Source: Haliotis asinina
Taxonomy: Eukaryota > Mollusca > Gastropoda > Lepetellida > Haliotidae
Direction: 5' to 3'
DNA: 64,000 nt
NCBI RefSeq assembly: GCF_037392515.1
Contig: NC_090282.1
Span: 58,490,843 to 58,554,842 of the forward strand
Shown: positions 39,603-50,718 of the stretch, piece by piece
How the letters are laid out: each line of letters begins with the position of its first letter
Position numbering within the stretch: the first letter of the stretch is position 1
Translations under genes and position numbers: made by a program
The notes under the pieces: model-generated
The model's input: only the letters and a program-made list of their open reading frames with translations
Told to the model about the DNA's origin: nothing
Databases searched by the model: none

Positions 39603-40159
39603 TTACTTTCGGTGAAGCGATACAACAAATATACATCATTTTGGCAACTCTTTGTATTTTTCAGCTTTAATTATTAAAGAATACTGAAATTTTGCTTACT
39701 AAACTATTTTATCTGATGGAAGACATTCGTGAGTATTATATGTCCTTCGAAAGCCATAAAGACGGCACAAAAACTGTCGGTCCTATTTGCAGAGCGCTGC
39801 TTCCCATATGAAACATAAATGAGTGACTTTAGTCACATCGGCAGTATTTCGGCCATACCGCGAAAATGAAGGTTATACATTTGTAATAAATGACGTTAAA
39901 TTGTAAACAAAATGTATCAACGAAACACATAAAAGCACCAGAAATATCACGGATATAGACTCAATGCTAGTATGTAAATATGAAACCGAAGACTCACTAC
40001 ACTATAAGAAATTTGGCTAGAGTTATCGTACGTTCTTTCTAATAACTGACAGCGTATAAACCAGGTTCTATGAAATTTGAAGCTTTTGTTTATTAATATC
40101 AAGTTTTGTGTATCAATGCATCTGCTGCGTAATGTGTTCATCTCCAACTGCATCCATAC

Positions 40160-40435
40160 ATATGAAAATTCTGTTTGCAACAATACCGTAATGTCAACGA
40201 TCCCGTGACTTCACATATTGTCATGATCCATACATACAATTTTCACCATTTCATGACAATACAGTTTGAAGCAATACCGTAATCACACCGATCTCGTGAC
40301 TTCACATATTGCCATGATCCATGTATGCAATTTTCACCATTTTATGAAAATCCTATTTAAAGCAATACCGTAATCACACCGATCTCGTGACTTCACATAT
40401 TGCCATGATCCATACATTCCCCATATGGGCACAAT
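40160..40435 (+). repeat. 91-bp tandem repeat, about three copies
   Basis: AATACCGTAAT begins at 40182, 40273 and 40364, each followed by CGTGACTTCACATATTG and CATGATCCAT. The last copy is truncated and runs into SINE-like sequence (ATGGGCACAATACGTGAAG). Confidence 0.88.
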
Positions 40436-40805
40436 ACGTGAAGTCGAAGACCAGGGTTCAATTCCTCTAAATGGGCACAGCCTGTGAAGCTAATTACTGA
40501 TATTGTTTGTTCAATGCCCCACATGCTTAGCTGTACATGTTACATTTTAGGCACAACGATATCGTATATCCCGATACGATGCATTGATGTTTAACTCTGA
40601 ATATTTCCGAATCGCGATATTTTTTAACATACTTTAAAATCATCACGTATTTTATTCCACGATGTGACGATCGTAACTGTTGTAACTGCATTCAGCAATA
40701 TGTAGATACTCGAGACGCTTTTGGTCTATGTTTTCCGTTTAATTCATTTCTTCAAAAAAAAGTGTCTGCTGTGACTTTTTTCAAATTAAGGTTTAAGTAT
40801 CGTAG

Positions 40806-41337
40806 CACGTACCACCGTTATATCAGGATACGTATCGTACTACCACCATTATATCAGGATACGAATCGTAATACCACCATTGTGTCAGGATACGTATAGT
40901 ATTACCGCCGTTACATCAGGATACGTATCGTATCGTCACCGTTATGTCAGGATACGTATTGTAATACCACCGTTATGTCAGGATACGTATAGTATTACCA
41001 CCGTTATATCAGGATACGTATCGTATCGTCACCGTTATGGCAGGATACGTATAGTATTACCACCATTTTGCCAGGATACGTATAGTATTACCACCATTAT
41101 GTCAAGATACGTATGGTATTACCACCGTTATATCAGGATACGTATCGTATCGTCACCGTTATGTCAGGATACGTATAGTATTACCACCATTATGCCAGGA
41201 TACGTATAGTATTACCACCATTATGTCAAGATACGTATGGTATTACCACCGTTATGTCAGGATACGTATGGTATCGTCACCGTTTTGTCAGGATACGTAT
41301 TATATCGTCACTGTTATATCAGGATACCTATTGTATC
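40806..41337 (+). repeat. 31-bp minisatellite, about 17 copies
   Basis: The unit is approximately ACCACCGTTATGTCAGGATA plus CGTATAGTATT. Units differ by substitutions, with alternating GTATT and GTATC variants suggesting higher-order structure. The 109-codon frame inside is an artefact. Confidence 0.93.
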
Positions 41338-42954
41338 GCAGCTTAGGTGCACAATACATGGGCAATGACTAAAAGCTTAGTATCGTGATGCATTGTATCG
41401 CAGGTTGTGTGGCAATACCATCAAAATGTTTGTGGCAAGTGAAGGAGATATACATTCTGATACGCCCCCTGTGATTTACAGCTACGAGAAACAAGGCACA
41501 ACATGCGACAATCAGATCCAAGAGCTAACAGTTACGAGGGGCCGAGCCGGTTGCTGGGCTACCCATGCCCAAAGCTCGGACAACAGCTGCATTGAAAGTA
41601 CAATACAAATAGGGACAATGGTCCTTTTCACATTCCAAAAGCATGATGTCACTTTGCAAAGATCAACTGACGCTCCTCCAAACTTCACCAAAGAGTCAAC
41701 ACAATATTCCTTGATTTAGATTTTTCAACTGCTACTGCCAATCTCCATGCTTAATTTTCGATCGCTAATCCAAAGACTAGAGAGGTGACGATGCATCGTG
41801 CCATCAATGGATTGGAATTGTTGAGTTTCCAACTTCAACTTCAATTTCTTTATTTTCATAAAACCACCACTGGTGGTACAAGAGCAAAGAATATACAACA
41901 TGAACAATATAAATATAAGCATACAGCATGATGATTGTAGTTATTTACGTAACAATTCATACAAGTGAGAGATGAAAAGTGATAAACATTTGCTAAGTTT
42001 AAAGTTGACAGGCGACATAACCTTGCTAAGAGATGATAAATTGGCCCAACTGTAATATTTTGGGTGGATGAATGATTTTCTGTAAGAATTAAATGTCATA
42101 CATTTAAAAGGATAATGGAATCCGTCACCAAACTTTGCAACTATGTTGCAGGTTCATAGTCTACATTTTTTTTCTTCTCTCGGTGTGTTGCGCCATCGTG
42201 CCAGTTTCGATCGGATAGGGATGTGTAGAGATTTTGGAAATAAAAGACCTTTTTCAAAGGACGGTGTGTTTTTCCGATAGCAATTTATCGATGATAGAAG
42301 CGAAACGCTATCGATGCATCGATAGAATATGTGACTATAGATAGGTCTGTAGTTTACTCTGTTACTTACTCAGTGCAAAATACAGGAAGTACCCGATTCG
42401 TTCACTTTGACTCTTGAGTCATAGGCCCCTGTGACCCGTTAACTGTTTATATGATCTGGGCTTAAGGTTTCTTGTCATTTATCAAACGGGACTGGAACTA
42501 GTTCAGCTTCTTTTATTTCATATACATTCATTTGGGAAATGACTTTAAATGAGACAATTCAAGGAGAGAAAAAACTATAATTGCAATCGTGTTGCAATAG
42601 ATAGTCCCAATAGACTATCGCTTTCGTAATAGTTGTTTCCCGATCAAAAGCCCCGCTACCAAAGCCACCCTGATAGGAGGCAGACTGAGAAACTATTAAC
42701 CAGTCCTAGTTATTTTTAGCATTATTGTAAAGCAATATAAAATCGTGTTTTCTTGACATGTTGACGTTGTACTTTCATTACACGTCAACTTATTGCACTC
42801 TGAAATATTAATGTTCGGATTGTGTGCAAAAATTGATTTACAACGGAGGGTATGGACAATGACAACCCAGAACTTTACAAACACAAATTTATCTGGGCTA
42901 TATATCCAGTTGTAACAGGTGTCATACTGCCAATAAATGTTGCACCCAAACGTA
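41338..42954. other. No gene seen
   Basis: A 108-codon frame at 41393-41719 shows no domain and is probably chance. I see no other feature. Confidence 0.4.
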
Positions 42955-43133
42955 TCGTCTATGGGGCGGGGAGGTAGGTCGGTAGTTAAAACGTCCGCTT
43001 GTCACGCCAAAGACCCGGGTTCGAATCTCTACATGGATACAATGTATGAAGCCCATTTCTGGTGTCCGCGATAGTGACATTGCTAGGATATTGCTAACAG
43101 CTGTATAAAAGTAAACTCACTCACTCACTCTAT
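42955..43133 (+). repeat. tRNA-derived SINE family A, near-complete copy
   Basis: It has an A-box-like GTAGGTCGGTAGTTAAAACG, a B box GGGTTCGAATC, then ATGAAGCCCATTTCTGGTGT, ATTGCTAGGATATTGCTAAC and an end of ACTCACTCACTC. This is the order of a SINE I recognise as abundant in abalone. Further copies are at 43308, 43985, 51955, 58185 and 60412. Confidence 0.75.
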
Positions 43134-43307
43134 CGGTGTATTTGTGTTCTAGTTTGAAGTAAGTTTGTTAATAAAATTATTGCAGTAACATTCTACTGAA
43201 ATTGTGCCAGTTCAGAGAAACCCTACCGATGTGAGAACAACTTCACAGCTACGTAAACGAGAAGTTAGAATTGTTTCAACTGTAAATATAGTATACATAA
43301 CTGAGTT

Positions 43308-43466
43308 CGGGAGGTGAGGTAGCCATGCGGTCAAAGCGGTCACTCGAGGTCGATTCCGCAAATGGGCACAATGTGTGATGCCCATTTCTGGATCCCGCGC
43401 CTTGGTATTGTCGGCCTTTTGGCTAAGATCAGCGTAAAACTAAACTCACAGTGACTCATTCTCGGT
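43308..43466 (+). repeat. SINE family A copy carrying a U2 snRNA-like segment
   Basis: A-box-like GAGGTAGCCATGCGGTCAAA, B-box region GGTCGATTCC, GCCCATTTCTGG and tail GCGTAAAACTAAACTCAC are family-A parts. Where other copies read ATTGCTGGAATATTGCTAAAAG-like sequence, this copy has the U2-like segment at 43411-43431. Confidence 0.7.
43411..43431 (+). other. 21-nt exact match to the 5' region of U2 snRNA
   Basis: TCGGCCTTTTGGCTAAGATC plus A equals nucleotides about 9-29 of the highly conserved U2 snRNA as I recall it (the stem-loop I region). The rest of U2 is absent on both sides, so this is not a U2 gene but a small segment within a SINE. Confidence 0.7.
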
Positions 43467-43984
43467 TTACCTTCACCACCTAATCCATTCTGTGACAGCT
43501 CATACTTAATCATATATATCCCTTCAATCAGAGGTGTTACGTTTATTTCTGTACAAATCAATATTTTGCTCCAACAGGATTACCCGTGTTTTTACATGGT
43601 TTAAGCTTCATAAGTTGCTAGTATATGTTATATCTCATACCAGTGTAAAAGAAAACATACTTAAAATCTCCCGGAAACGGCTGTTTAAGGTTTACTTTAA
43701 ACATTGAAACATTCTTATTTACCATGGCGGGTATTGACGACTTGTCAGGAGCCAAGATCAAGCTGGTTGTTAATGCGATGCATTTACAATCTCCTGCCAA
43801 ACGTTGTATCACACATCAACATTGTTGTTTGCCATGACATTATTACCTTATTTGAAAATCCCTAATATGCCTGTTAGTTGTGAACGTAAAATAAATGGCC
43901 CTTAAGACTAATGCTGTCTAAACACGTTATGAATTTAATGATTCAAAGATAACAACTTACAGATTACTTCTTGACTGTATATCG

Positions 43985-44092
43985 ATTCCCCACAAGGGTA
44001 CAATTCGTGAAGCCCATTCTGGTGTGGCCGAGTGTGATATTCTGGAATGTTGCTAAAAGCACAGCGTAAAACCCAACTCCCTTACATACGGC
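43985..44092 (+). repeat. SINE family A, 3' part
   Basis: GATTCCCCACAAGGGTACAA, GTGAAGCCCATTCTGGTG, GATATTCTGGAATGTTGC and GCGTAAAACCCAACTCCC follow family A from the B-box region to the tail. Confidence 0.7.
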
Positions 44093-45751
44093 ATTGTATC
44101 TCTCTTCATACTAACTGTTTTACAGATTGTGTCGTTTATGAAGTGACCAAGTACATAACAGTCACTATTTAGACGCATGGCTGGGTTATAACATAAACAC
44201 AATCATAAATACAAACACCCTTTGGACCCACGTGTATCACTTTATGAAAGGATAGTCAGGTAAAGCGCCTCCACTCGTGCAGTACCATACGGGCATCTTT
44301 TTTACTTAAATCATGAATGTAGTTTGTGTTCACTATTATCTACATTATACACACGAACTTACAGTCGGAATTACTGGAGATGTGTGCCTCTGCATACCAA
44401 GGTCTGTTTGTCAACAAAATGATATTTAAAGGTCACATATACTCTAATAGGGCACAAACGCAAAATCACTTGCTGACATCTTTATAAATGAAACCCCGTC
44501 ATAAAAAAATGCTCATTTCGATCTTTAATTACCTTAAATCGACCTTTTTGTCAACAGTGAACAATTCTCAGCCGCAAACGAAATTTCAACCAATCAGAGC
44601 GGCGCGTCTCCGTGACGTAATAGTGGGTATAGAAATGAGGGTCTGTGCAGTATTCATCTACATTTCATCGAAAGCTGTAGAGAAAAATGAAAGCTATATG
44701 TTCTCACAATCTACTATCATTTAGTTTTGTCTCCTGCTTCGCCTAGTATTCGAGTTACAACTCTTGTTTTCATGGACGATTCTGTCAAAACCACTTGGTG
44801 TTGCTAGATTGTAATCCGTGTTAGGTGGTATAAACCTACACGACATTTGTCATCATTCACTTGATGCTCAGTTAATGAATTTATAACAGGTATAATTAGT
44901 GGTAACGCCACTTAGATTACCCGACAAAGGCCCCCATTTGGCATTTCTTTTGTCTGGATCGATCAAAGGATTAACCGATAACACACTGATTGATTAATTA
45001 GTTTTATGAGGATTTAAATGAGGGATTTGTCAAAAAGTAGTGTTTATGTATGTACATTTACTAATCTATACTGAATACACTCTGTCGTGTCTGTGTCTAC
45101 GTAAAACAAAGGATTAACCGTCAATACATTGATTGATTGCTCATTATTGGCTAAATAAATAACGTTTTAAAAAGAATGACGCACATTATGCAATTAGTTG
45201 CCAGGTGTGCTATCTTGGGTAACCAATAAAACTATACAGCAATGTGAAAAACCTGAAACAATACATCACGTTTTCGTATATTAGACTGTTAAAAGACACA
45301 TCACTTGGGAAATCTGCAGATGAATTATATATCATTTGTTTTTGTGGATGTTGATGGATACATTCCTCGAAGAAGGTAATAGCCTGACATTGCTCCTATA
45401 ACTTCAATTTTAATATTTGCATTTTGTTTTTAATACGTTGTCGTAACTTTCAACAGAACCATTGTTTTCGTCGGTAAGTGTAATGATGCAGACAACATAC
45501 ACTAGGGCGTGGGTGCGAATTATGATTCATATAGGAAAACTATGAAATGTCTACATATTACATTCCTGTTATACATTCACAGATCGCTTCTTTTTATGAA
45601 GTTTCAAAATGCATACAAGTATGATTATAAAGTAATTAGGATTATGAGACCAAGTATAAAGACGTTTATTGACAAGTGTCTACATACTGGTGAGTGAACG
45701 TTACAAACCAAGTAAATTTAGCAAGTGAAGGAATTTATCGCGCAGTATTTT
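44093..45751. other. No gene seen
   Basis: AT-rich noncoding DNA with only short frames. Confidence 0.4.
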
Positions 45752-46640
45752 CACTTCGATCCCGACCTCGCTTAGGTTATGTTACAGGCTGTGTCATGCA
45801 AACTCCTTTTGGTAATGATTCAAATACATATTTATGTAGTTTTGATTTTCTTACTTGATGGGAACACACCATATATAATCTCATTAATTCAAATGGATTT
45901 GACTTCACGATTTTCAAAAATGGCGGCGCCCGGTCTTGGGATGAATGCTATTTAAGTTTGTTTTCACCGACTTACAAAAAAGGACAATTACTTTCTACTG
46001 GTAGTAAAATATGTATTTTATTGATGGACATTAGGATTTTACATGACATTGCTTATAACATAACAATTTCACTCTTGGAAGTGAGGTGGAGGTCAATATA
46101 ACATTGCTTGCAATAATAATGTCACTTCGACCCCCACCTTGCTTCCTTGGAAGAAGTCCTTATGTTAAAAGTTGTGTCATGCAAAATCCTTTTGGCCATG
46201 ATTCAAATGCATATTTAACTACTTGTAAAATGTAGTTTTGATTTTCTAACTTGATGAGAACAAATCTCAATAATTCTAACGGACTTTAGCCCGTGAATTC
46301 ACGATTTTCAAAAATGCTATTTAAGTTTGTTTTCACCCACTTACAAAATCAAAATTATTAGTAAAATATGTATTTTCTTGATGGACATTAGGATTTTACA
46401 TGACATTGCTTATAACATAACAATTTCACTCTTGGAATCGGTCAATATAAGGGGTCAGTATAATATTACTTACGATAATGTTGTCACTTCGACCACAACC
46501 TCGTTTCCGAGGAAGAAAGCGTTATATCCATGCAAAATCCTTTTGGTCAGCAATGTAGGAAGCAGTCTTGATTATATAAACTCGATGAAACTCCATTTTC
46601 TATCCTGGAAGCGTGGTAGGGGGCGAACCATCCGATTTAG
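45752..46640 (+). repeat. About 365-bp tandem repeat, two and a half copies
   Basis: Units begin at CACTTCGA 45752, 46123 and 46485 (periods 371 and 362). Shared blocks include GTGTCATGCAAA-CCTTTTGG, TAGTTTTGATTTTC, CACGATTTTCAAAAATG and GGACATTAGGATTTTACATG. Copies are diverged by substitutions and indels. Confidence 0.85.
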
Positions 46641-47119
46641 TATATACCACAGCTTCCCAAAGCTCACTTCGCACACACTAACAACCAATTTAAGCACAAA
46701 CTACAGAGTCTGGTGGAAATCTGTGCATAGTGACACCATCACCAGACCCCAAGGAACAATTGACGGCAACACAACAATTCGGCATGTCTTTGGCGACGTC
46801 GATAAATCAGCAAAATGACGAGCGTCCTACACATTTTCTATACATTTAACTGGAAACTGTTCCTTCTATGACGTCACTGTAGGGCTCTGGCGACAGAGTT
46901 ACGTAACCTGTCTGCGGTTTCGTTTGCGGGCGAGAGAGAAGCAGACGGCTTTTTAGCAACTTTTAAGCGCTTGGTATTAATTAACCACAAGGTTTTTTAA
47001 AAAAGAAAATGGTGTTTCGTTTATGACTAACCAAAAGTCTTTCATATGCAGTGAAAAAAAAGAGTACCAAAAAATTTAGCTTAGTGGTCCTTTAAGACTG
47101 ACACTCTGTGCCTGCTCAC

Positions 47120-47960
47120 TGTGGAAACAAACTTCAACAGAACTTTGCAGATTCTGGTACCTTTCGGTGTGCACTTACCGAAACAAATCATAAAAAATGC
47201 CAATTCAACCTATAAACTTGAAACAAACGCGATAAAAAAAAAGCCCGCGAAATCAGAGTTCAAACGTTTCACTACATTCCCCCCAGCGCTGGGGGAAAAA
47301 CTGGTTTCAACAGCCGCGCTGCGCTGCGTCCATAACGCATGCGCAGTGAATAGGTTCGCGGAGCTTGAAACAATATGCATGCCCAGAGTCTGAGGTCGTG
47401 AGCAGTAGTCTGGTCTTGGTTGTGTACACAAACAAGTAAATAATCTACTTGTTACGTAAAACAACTTGTTGATTGTGGTAAGCAGTCTCTGTCACAGAGA
47501 AAGCTCAGTGTCTGGTTTATTCACACCTGCCTGTCTGCTAAAGACAACATGCAATACACAGCTTCAATCACTGACCACGTGCAATTTGAACTTAACTCCT
47601 ATCAGACTATACGACATAAAGAAAATAAGTTGATTTATGACTCGTGCACCCGAGTCTGTCACATTATGTAATTAGGCACGTGTGATACACATAACATGTT
47701 TTTATGTCTGTGGGTTGAAAACATACCACATTCATTTTTTTTCGGATGACTGGATCTGACGGAAACTGGTGCAAACTCTTGTCAGTTTTAAGTCCTGCTT
47801 TGTACTTGGACGAATGACAGATTCCAGCCACCCAATAGTTTACATTCTTTACTGACATGATTTTTGATTGGATCGAGCGCAAATTCAGAGAACAGATATT
47901 TTCCAAACCCAACATCTCTATGTACATTCTTCATGGATAACGATTCCTTTTAGTGTAAAA
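47120..47960 (-). mobile_element. THAP-bearing (Kolobok-like) transposon fragment, copy 1
   Basis: On the minus strand a short frame from ATG 47927 includes NYWVAGICHSSKYKAGL and SLHQFPSDPVIRKK, a THAP-type zinc finger start. The copy at 49587 matches it nearly word for word but has Cys where this one has Trp. The rest of the segment matches 49850-50520 in inverted orientation. No transposase catalytic region is present. Confidence 0.65.
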
Positions 47961-47999
47961 ACATGTCATGTGTACAAGTATCACACCTGAATAATAATA

Positions 48000-48515
48000 C
48001 AATGTGGCAGAGACAGGACTCGGGTGCACAGGTCATAAATCAATTTATTTTGTTTATGGCGTATAGCCTGATAGCTGTTAAGTTCAAATGGCGTGTGGTC
48101 AATGATTGAAGCTGTGTAGACATATAGGTGTCAATAAACCAGACATTGAGCTTTCTATGTGACAGAGGCTGCTTACCACAATCAACAAGTTTTTTATGTA
48201 AAGAGTAGATTATTTACTTGTTTGTATACACAACCAAGACTAGACTACTGCTCACGACCTCATACTCCGGGCAGGCATACTGTTTCCTATTCACTGCGCA
48301 TGCGTTATGGACAGCTGTTGAAACCAGTTTTCCCCCAGCGCTGGGGTTAATTTAGTGAAACGTTTGAACTCTGATTTCGCAGGCTTTTTTTTCATCGCGT
48401 TTTTTTCAACTTTATAGGTTGAATTGGCATTTGTGATGATTTGTTTCGGTAAGGGCATACCGAAAGGTATCAGAATCTGCAAAGTTGTGTTTTACGTTGC
48501 ATGTGACCTTTAAGA
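48000..48515 (+). mobile_element. THAP-bearing transposon fragment, copy 2 (3' part only)
   Basis: It is collinear with about 49855-50533: GGACTCGGGTGCAC, AGGCTGCTTACCACAATCAA, CAGCGCTGGGG, CCGAAAGGTATCAGAATCTG and the end GTTGCATGTGACCTTTAA. TTAA directly follows the terminal sequence, consistent with a TTAA target. Confidence 0.65.
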
Positions 48516-49134
48516 CGCACCTTGCAGCAATTGCTTAGTGATCACTGCATTCCCACAATGCTGCTACAGCGTCCATCAACGTTGGCAAATAATGTCTGAG
48601 CATTGTGAGCCAACATTGTGAAAATGGTATAAACGTGTTCTCATCCTCGTCACCTCGTCACCATTTCACCATGACAAATCTTGGCAAGAAAGCCCGGTTA
48701 GTTGTTGCCTATATTCATATCTTCATGACTGTGTTTGCAGGAACGTTTTGGGCACGGCGTCAGCCCGGCGCAAGCGCCGTGGACGCACAATGGCAACTTC
48801 TAGCACGCCGAAAGCACTCTGTGAGAGCGCAGTCAGTACCGCGGAACGCAGCAGCAGAACCCGCACGCTCCGTAAATACGTATGTTACGCTTAATAAATG
48901 ACCGTGACGAAAGGTATAAGAAAGAAATCCCCTCTGAACCAGTCAAATATAGCGCTGACAAGTCTGAAATATTCAATAATATAGTAAGCAAACAATGAGA
49001 TGCAGTGAATCATAATACAAATTTCTAGCACAATGCAATTGAGTCACAAGTCAAAGGTAATCAGTCACAAATATATGAAATATTAACTCAACAGAATCTT
49101 GGAATATTACAGTGAGATCAGATATATTAACTGA
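48516..49134. other. No gene seen
   Basis: Spacer between transposon copies. A 98-codon frame at 48605-48901 has no recognisable domain. Confidence 0.4.
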
Positions 49135-49471
49135 AAGGTCACATGCAACCAAAAAATCAAACATAATTAAAACACATTTATCACTTATTCATGACATATA
49201 ATATGCATTGCTGCTTTTAAAAGTACAAAAAAACACAAAACTATAAGCGTACAATCGTGATTCAAAAGTGCAATATTTTGTACTTGGGCTTACTTCCCCT
49301 GAAACGAACCGAGACCGAACCCAGTCATAGCGGGTGGATATGCACTCAGGTGTAACGACGGCTTCCGATTGGCTGTTTCATTTGCTGATATGCTGAGGGT
49401 TCATTGTGTGTACAGAAAGATGATCTGTTTGATGGGCATTTTAGAAGTATAGCCAGTCACAAGAAAGTAAG

Positions 49472-49588
49472 ATTCTTTATGGATAACAACTTCTTTTTGT
49501 GTATTTGATGCGTCGTTTCAGTATGGATTCATATACTGTTGTCAAACAAAAGCATATACACTAAAAGGAATCGTTATCCATGAAGAAT
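49472..49588 (+). repeat. Penelope-type terminal stem-loop segment within transposon copy 3
   Basis: ATTCTTTATGGATAAC (49472-49487) is inverted as GTTATCCATGAAGAAT (about 49573-49588). Between them CAGTATGGATTCATATACTG (49519-49538) forms a 6-bp stem. The order matches 58823-58900 at the Penelope-like element. Confidence 0.55.
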
Positions 49589-50331
49589 GTATATAGAGAT
49601 GTTGGGTTTGGAAAATACATGTTATCTGAATTTGCGCTCGATCCAATCAAAAATCATGTCAGTAGAGATGGTGAACTACTGCGTGGCTGGAATCTGCCAT
49701 TCGTCCAAGTACAAAGCAGGACTTGAAACTGACAAGAGTTTGCACCAGTTTCCGTCAGATCCAGTCATCCGAAAAAGATGAATGTAGTTTGTTTGCAACC
49801 CACAGACATAAAAAAACATGTTATGTGTATCACACGTGCCTAATTACATAATGTGGCAGACACGGGACTCGGGTGCACGAGTCAGAAATCAACTTATTTT
49901 CTTTATGTCGTATAGTCTGATAGGTGTTAACTTCACATTGCGTGTGGTCAATGATTGAAGCTGTGTATAGTCCAGCATATAACTAGACGACTTCGCACTA
50001 TACCAAGGTGTGCTCGATATAGGCCTTGGCTGGAATACAAGTTTATTCATATGAACTAAACTGAGTATTGCATGTTGTCTTAAGCAGACAGACATATAGG
50101 TGTGAATAAACCAGACACTAAGCTTTCTCTGAGACAGAGACTGCTTACCGCAATCAACAAGTTTTTTTTACGTAACGAGCAGATTATTTACTTGTTTGTG
50201 TACACAACCAAGATTTGACTACTGCTCACGACGTCAGACACAGGGCATGCCTACTGTTTCAAGCTCCGCTAACCTATTCACTGCGCATGCGTTATGGACG
50301 CAGCACAGCACAGCTGTTGAAACCAGTTCCG

Positions 50332-50355
50332 CCCCCCCCCCCCCCCCCCCCCCCC
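50332..50355 (+). repeat. Poly(C) tract in transposon copy 3
   Basis: A run of 24 C, absent at the equivalent site of copies 1 and 2 (CCCCCCAGCGC and CCCCCAGCGC). Its length may be unreliable in the assembly. Confidence 0.85.
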
Positions 50356-50623
50356 ACAGCGCTGGGGGGAATGTAGTGAAACGTTTGAACTCTGATTTCG
50401 CGGGCTTTTTTTTCATCGCTTCTTTTTTCAACTTTATAGGTTGAAATGGCATTTTTATGATTTGTTTCGGTAAGCGCATACCGAAAGGTATCAGAATCTG
50501 CAAAGTTGTGTTTTACGTTGCATGTAACCCTTTAACAAATACCTCCGTAAGTGTAGATAACAGCTCGCTGGTACTTCCAATCCAAAATAAACAGCCAGTG
50601 GCATAGATACAGCGTAATATATG

Positions 50624-50626
<3 letters not shown>

Positions 50627-50700
<74 letters not shown>

Positions 50701-50718
50701 ACACACACACACACACAA
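50627..50718 (+). repeat. (CA)n microsatellite
   Basis: More than 40 CA units with one interruption (CATACA near 50694), then CAAACAAACAAAA. Confidence 0.95.

Larger units (their letters stand above)
49135..50533 (+). mobile_element. THAP-bearing (Kolobok-like) transposon, copy 3 with both ends
   Basis: The left end AAAGGTCACATGCAAC (49135-49151) and the right end GTTGCATGTAACCCTTT (50517-50533) are inverted repeats with two mismatches. The 64-codon frame at 49587 (MYIEMLGLENTCYLNL, NYCVAGICHSSKYKAGLETD, SLHQFPSDPVIRKR) begins a THAP zinc finger: Cys-x4-Cys and the Phe-Pro of the FP box are visible, but it ends before the rest. THAP domain plus TTAA at the ends points to Kolobok; P-type elements also carry THAP. 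It is non-autonomous. Confidence 0.6.

Noticed and set aside
43405..43470. U2 snRNA gene
   Set aside because: Only 21 nt match; the branch-recognition region, Sm site and rest of U2 are absent.
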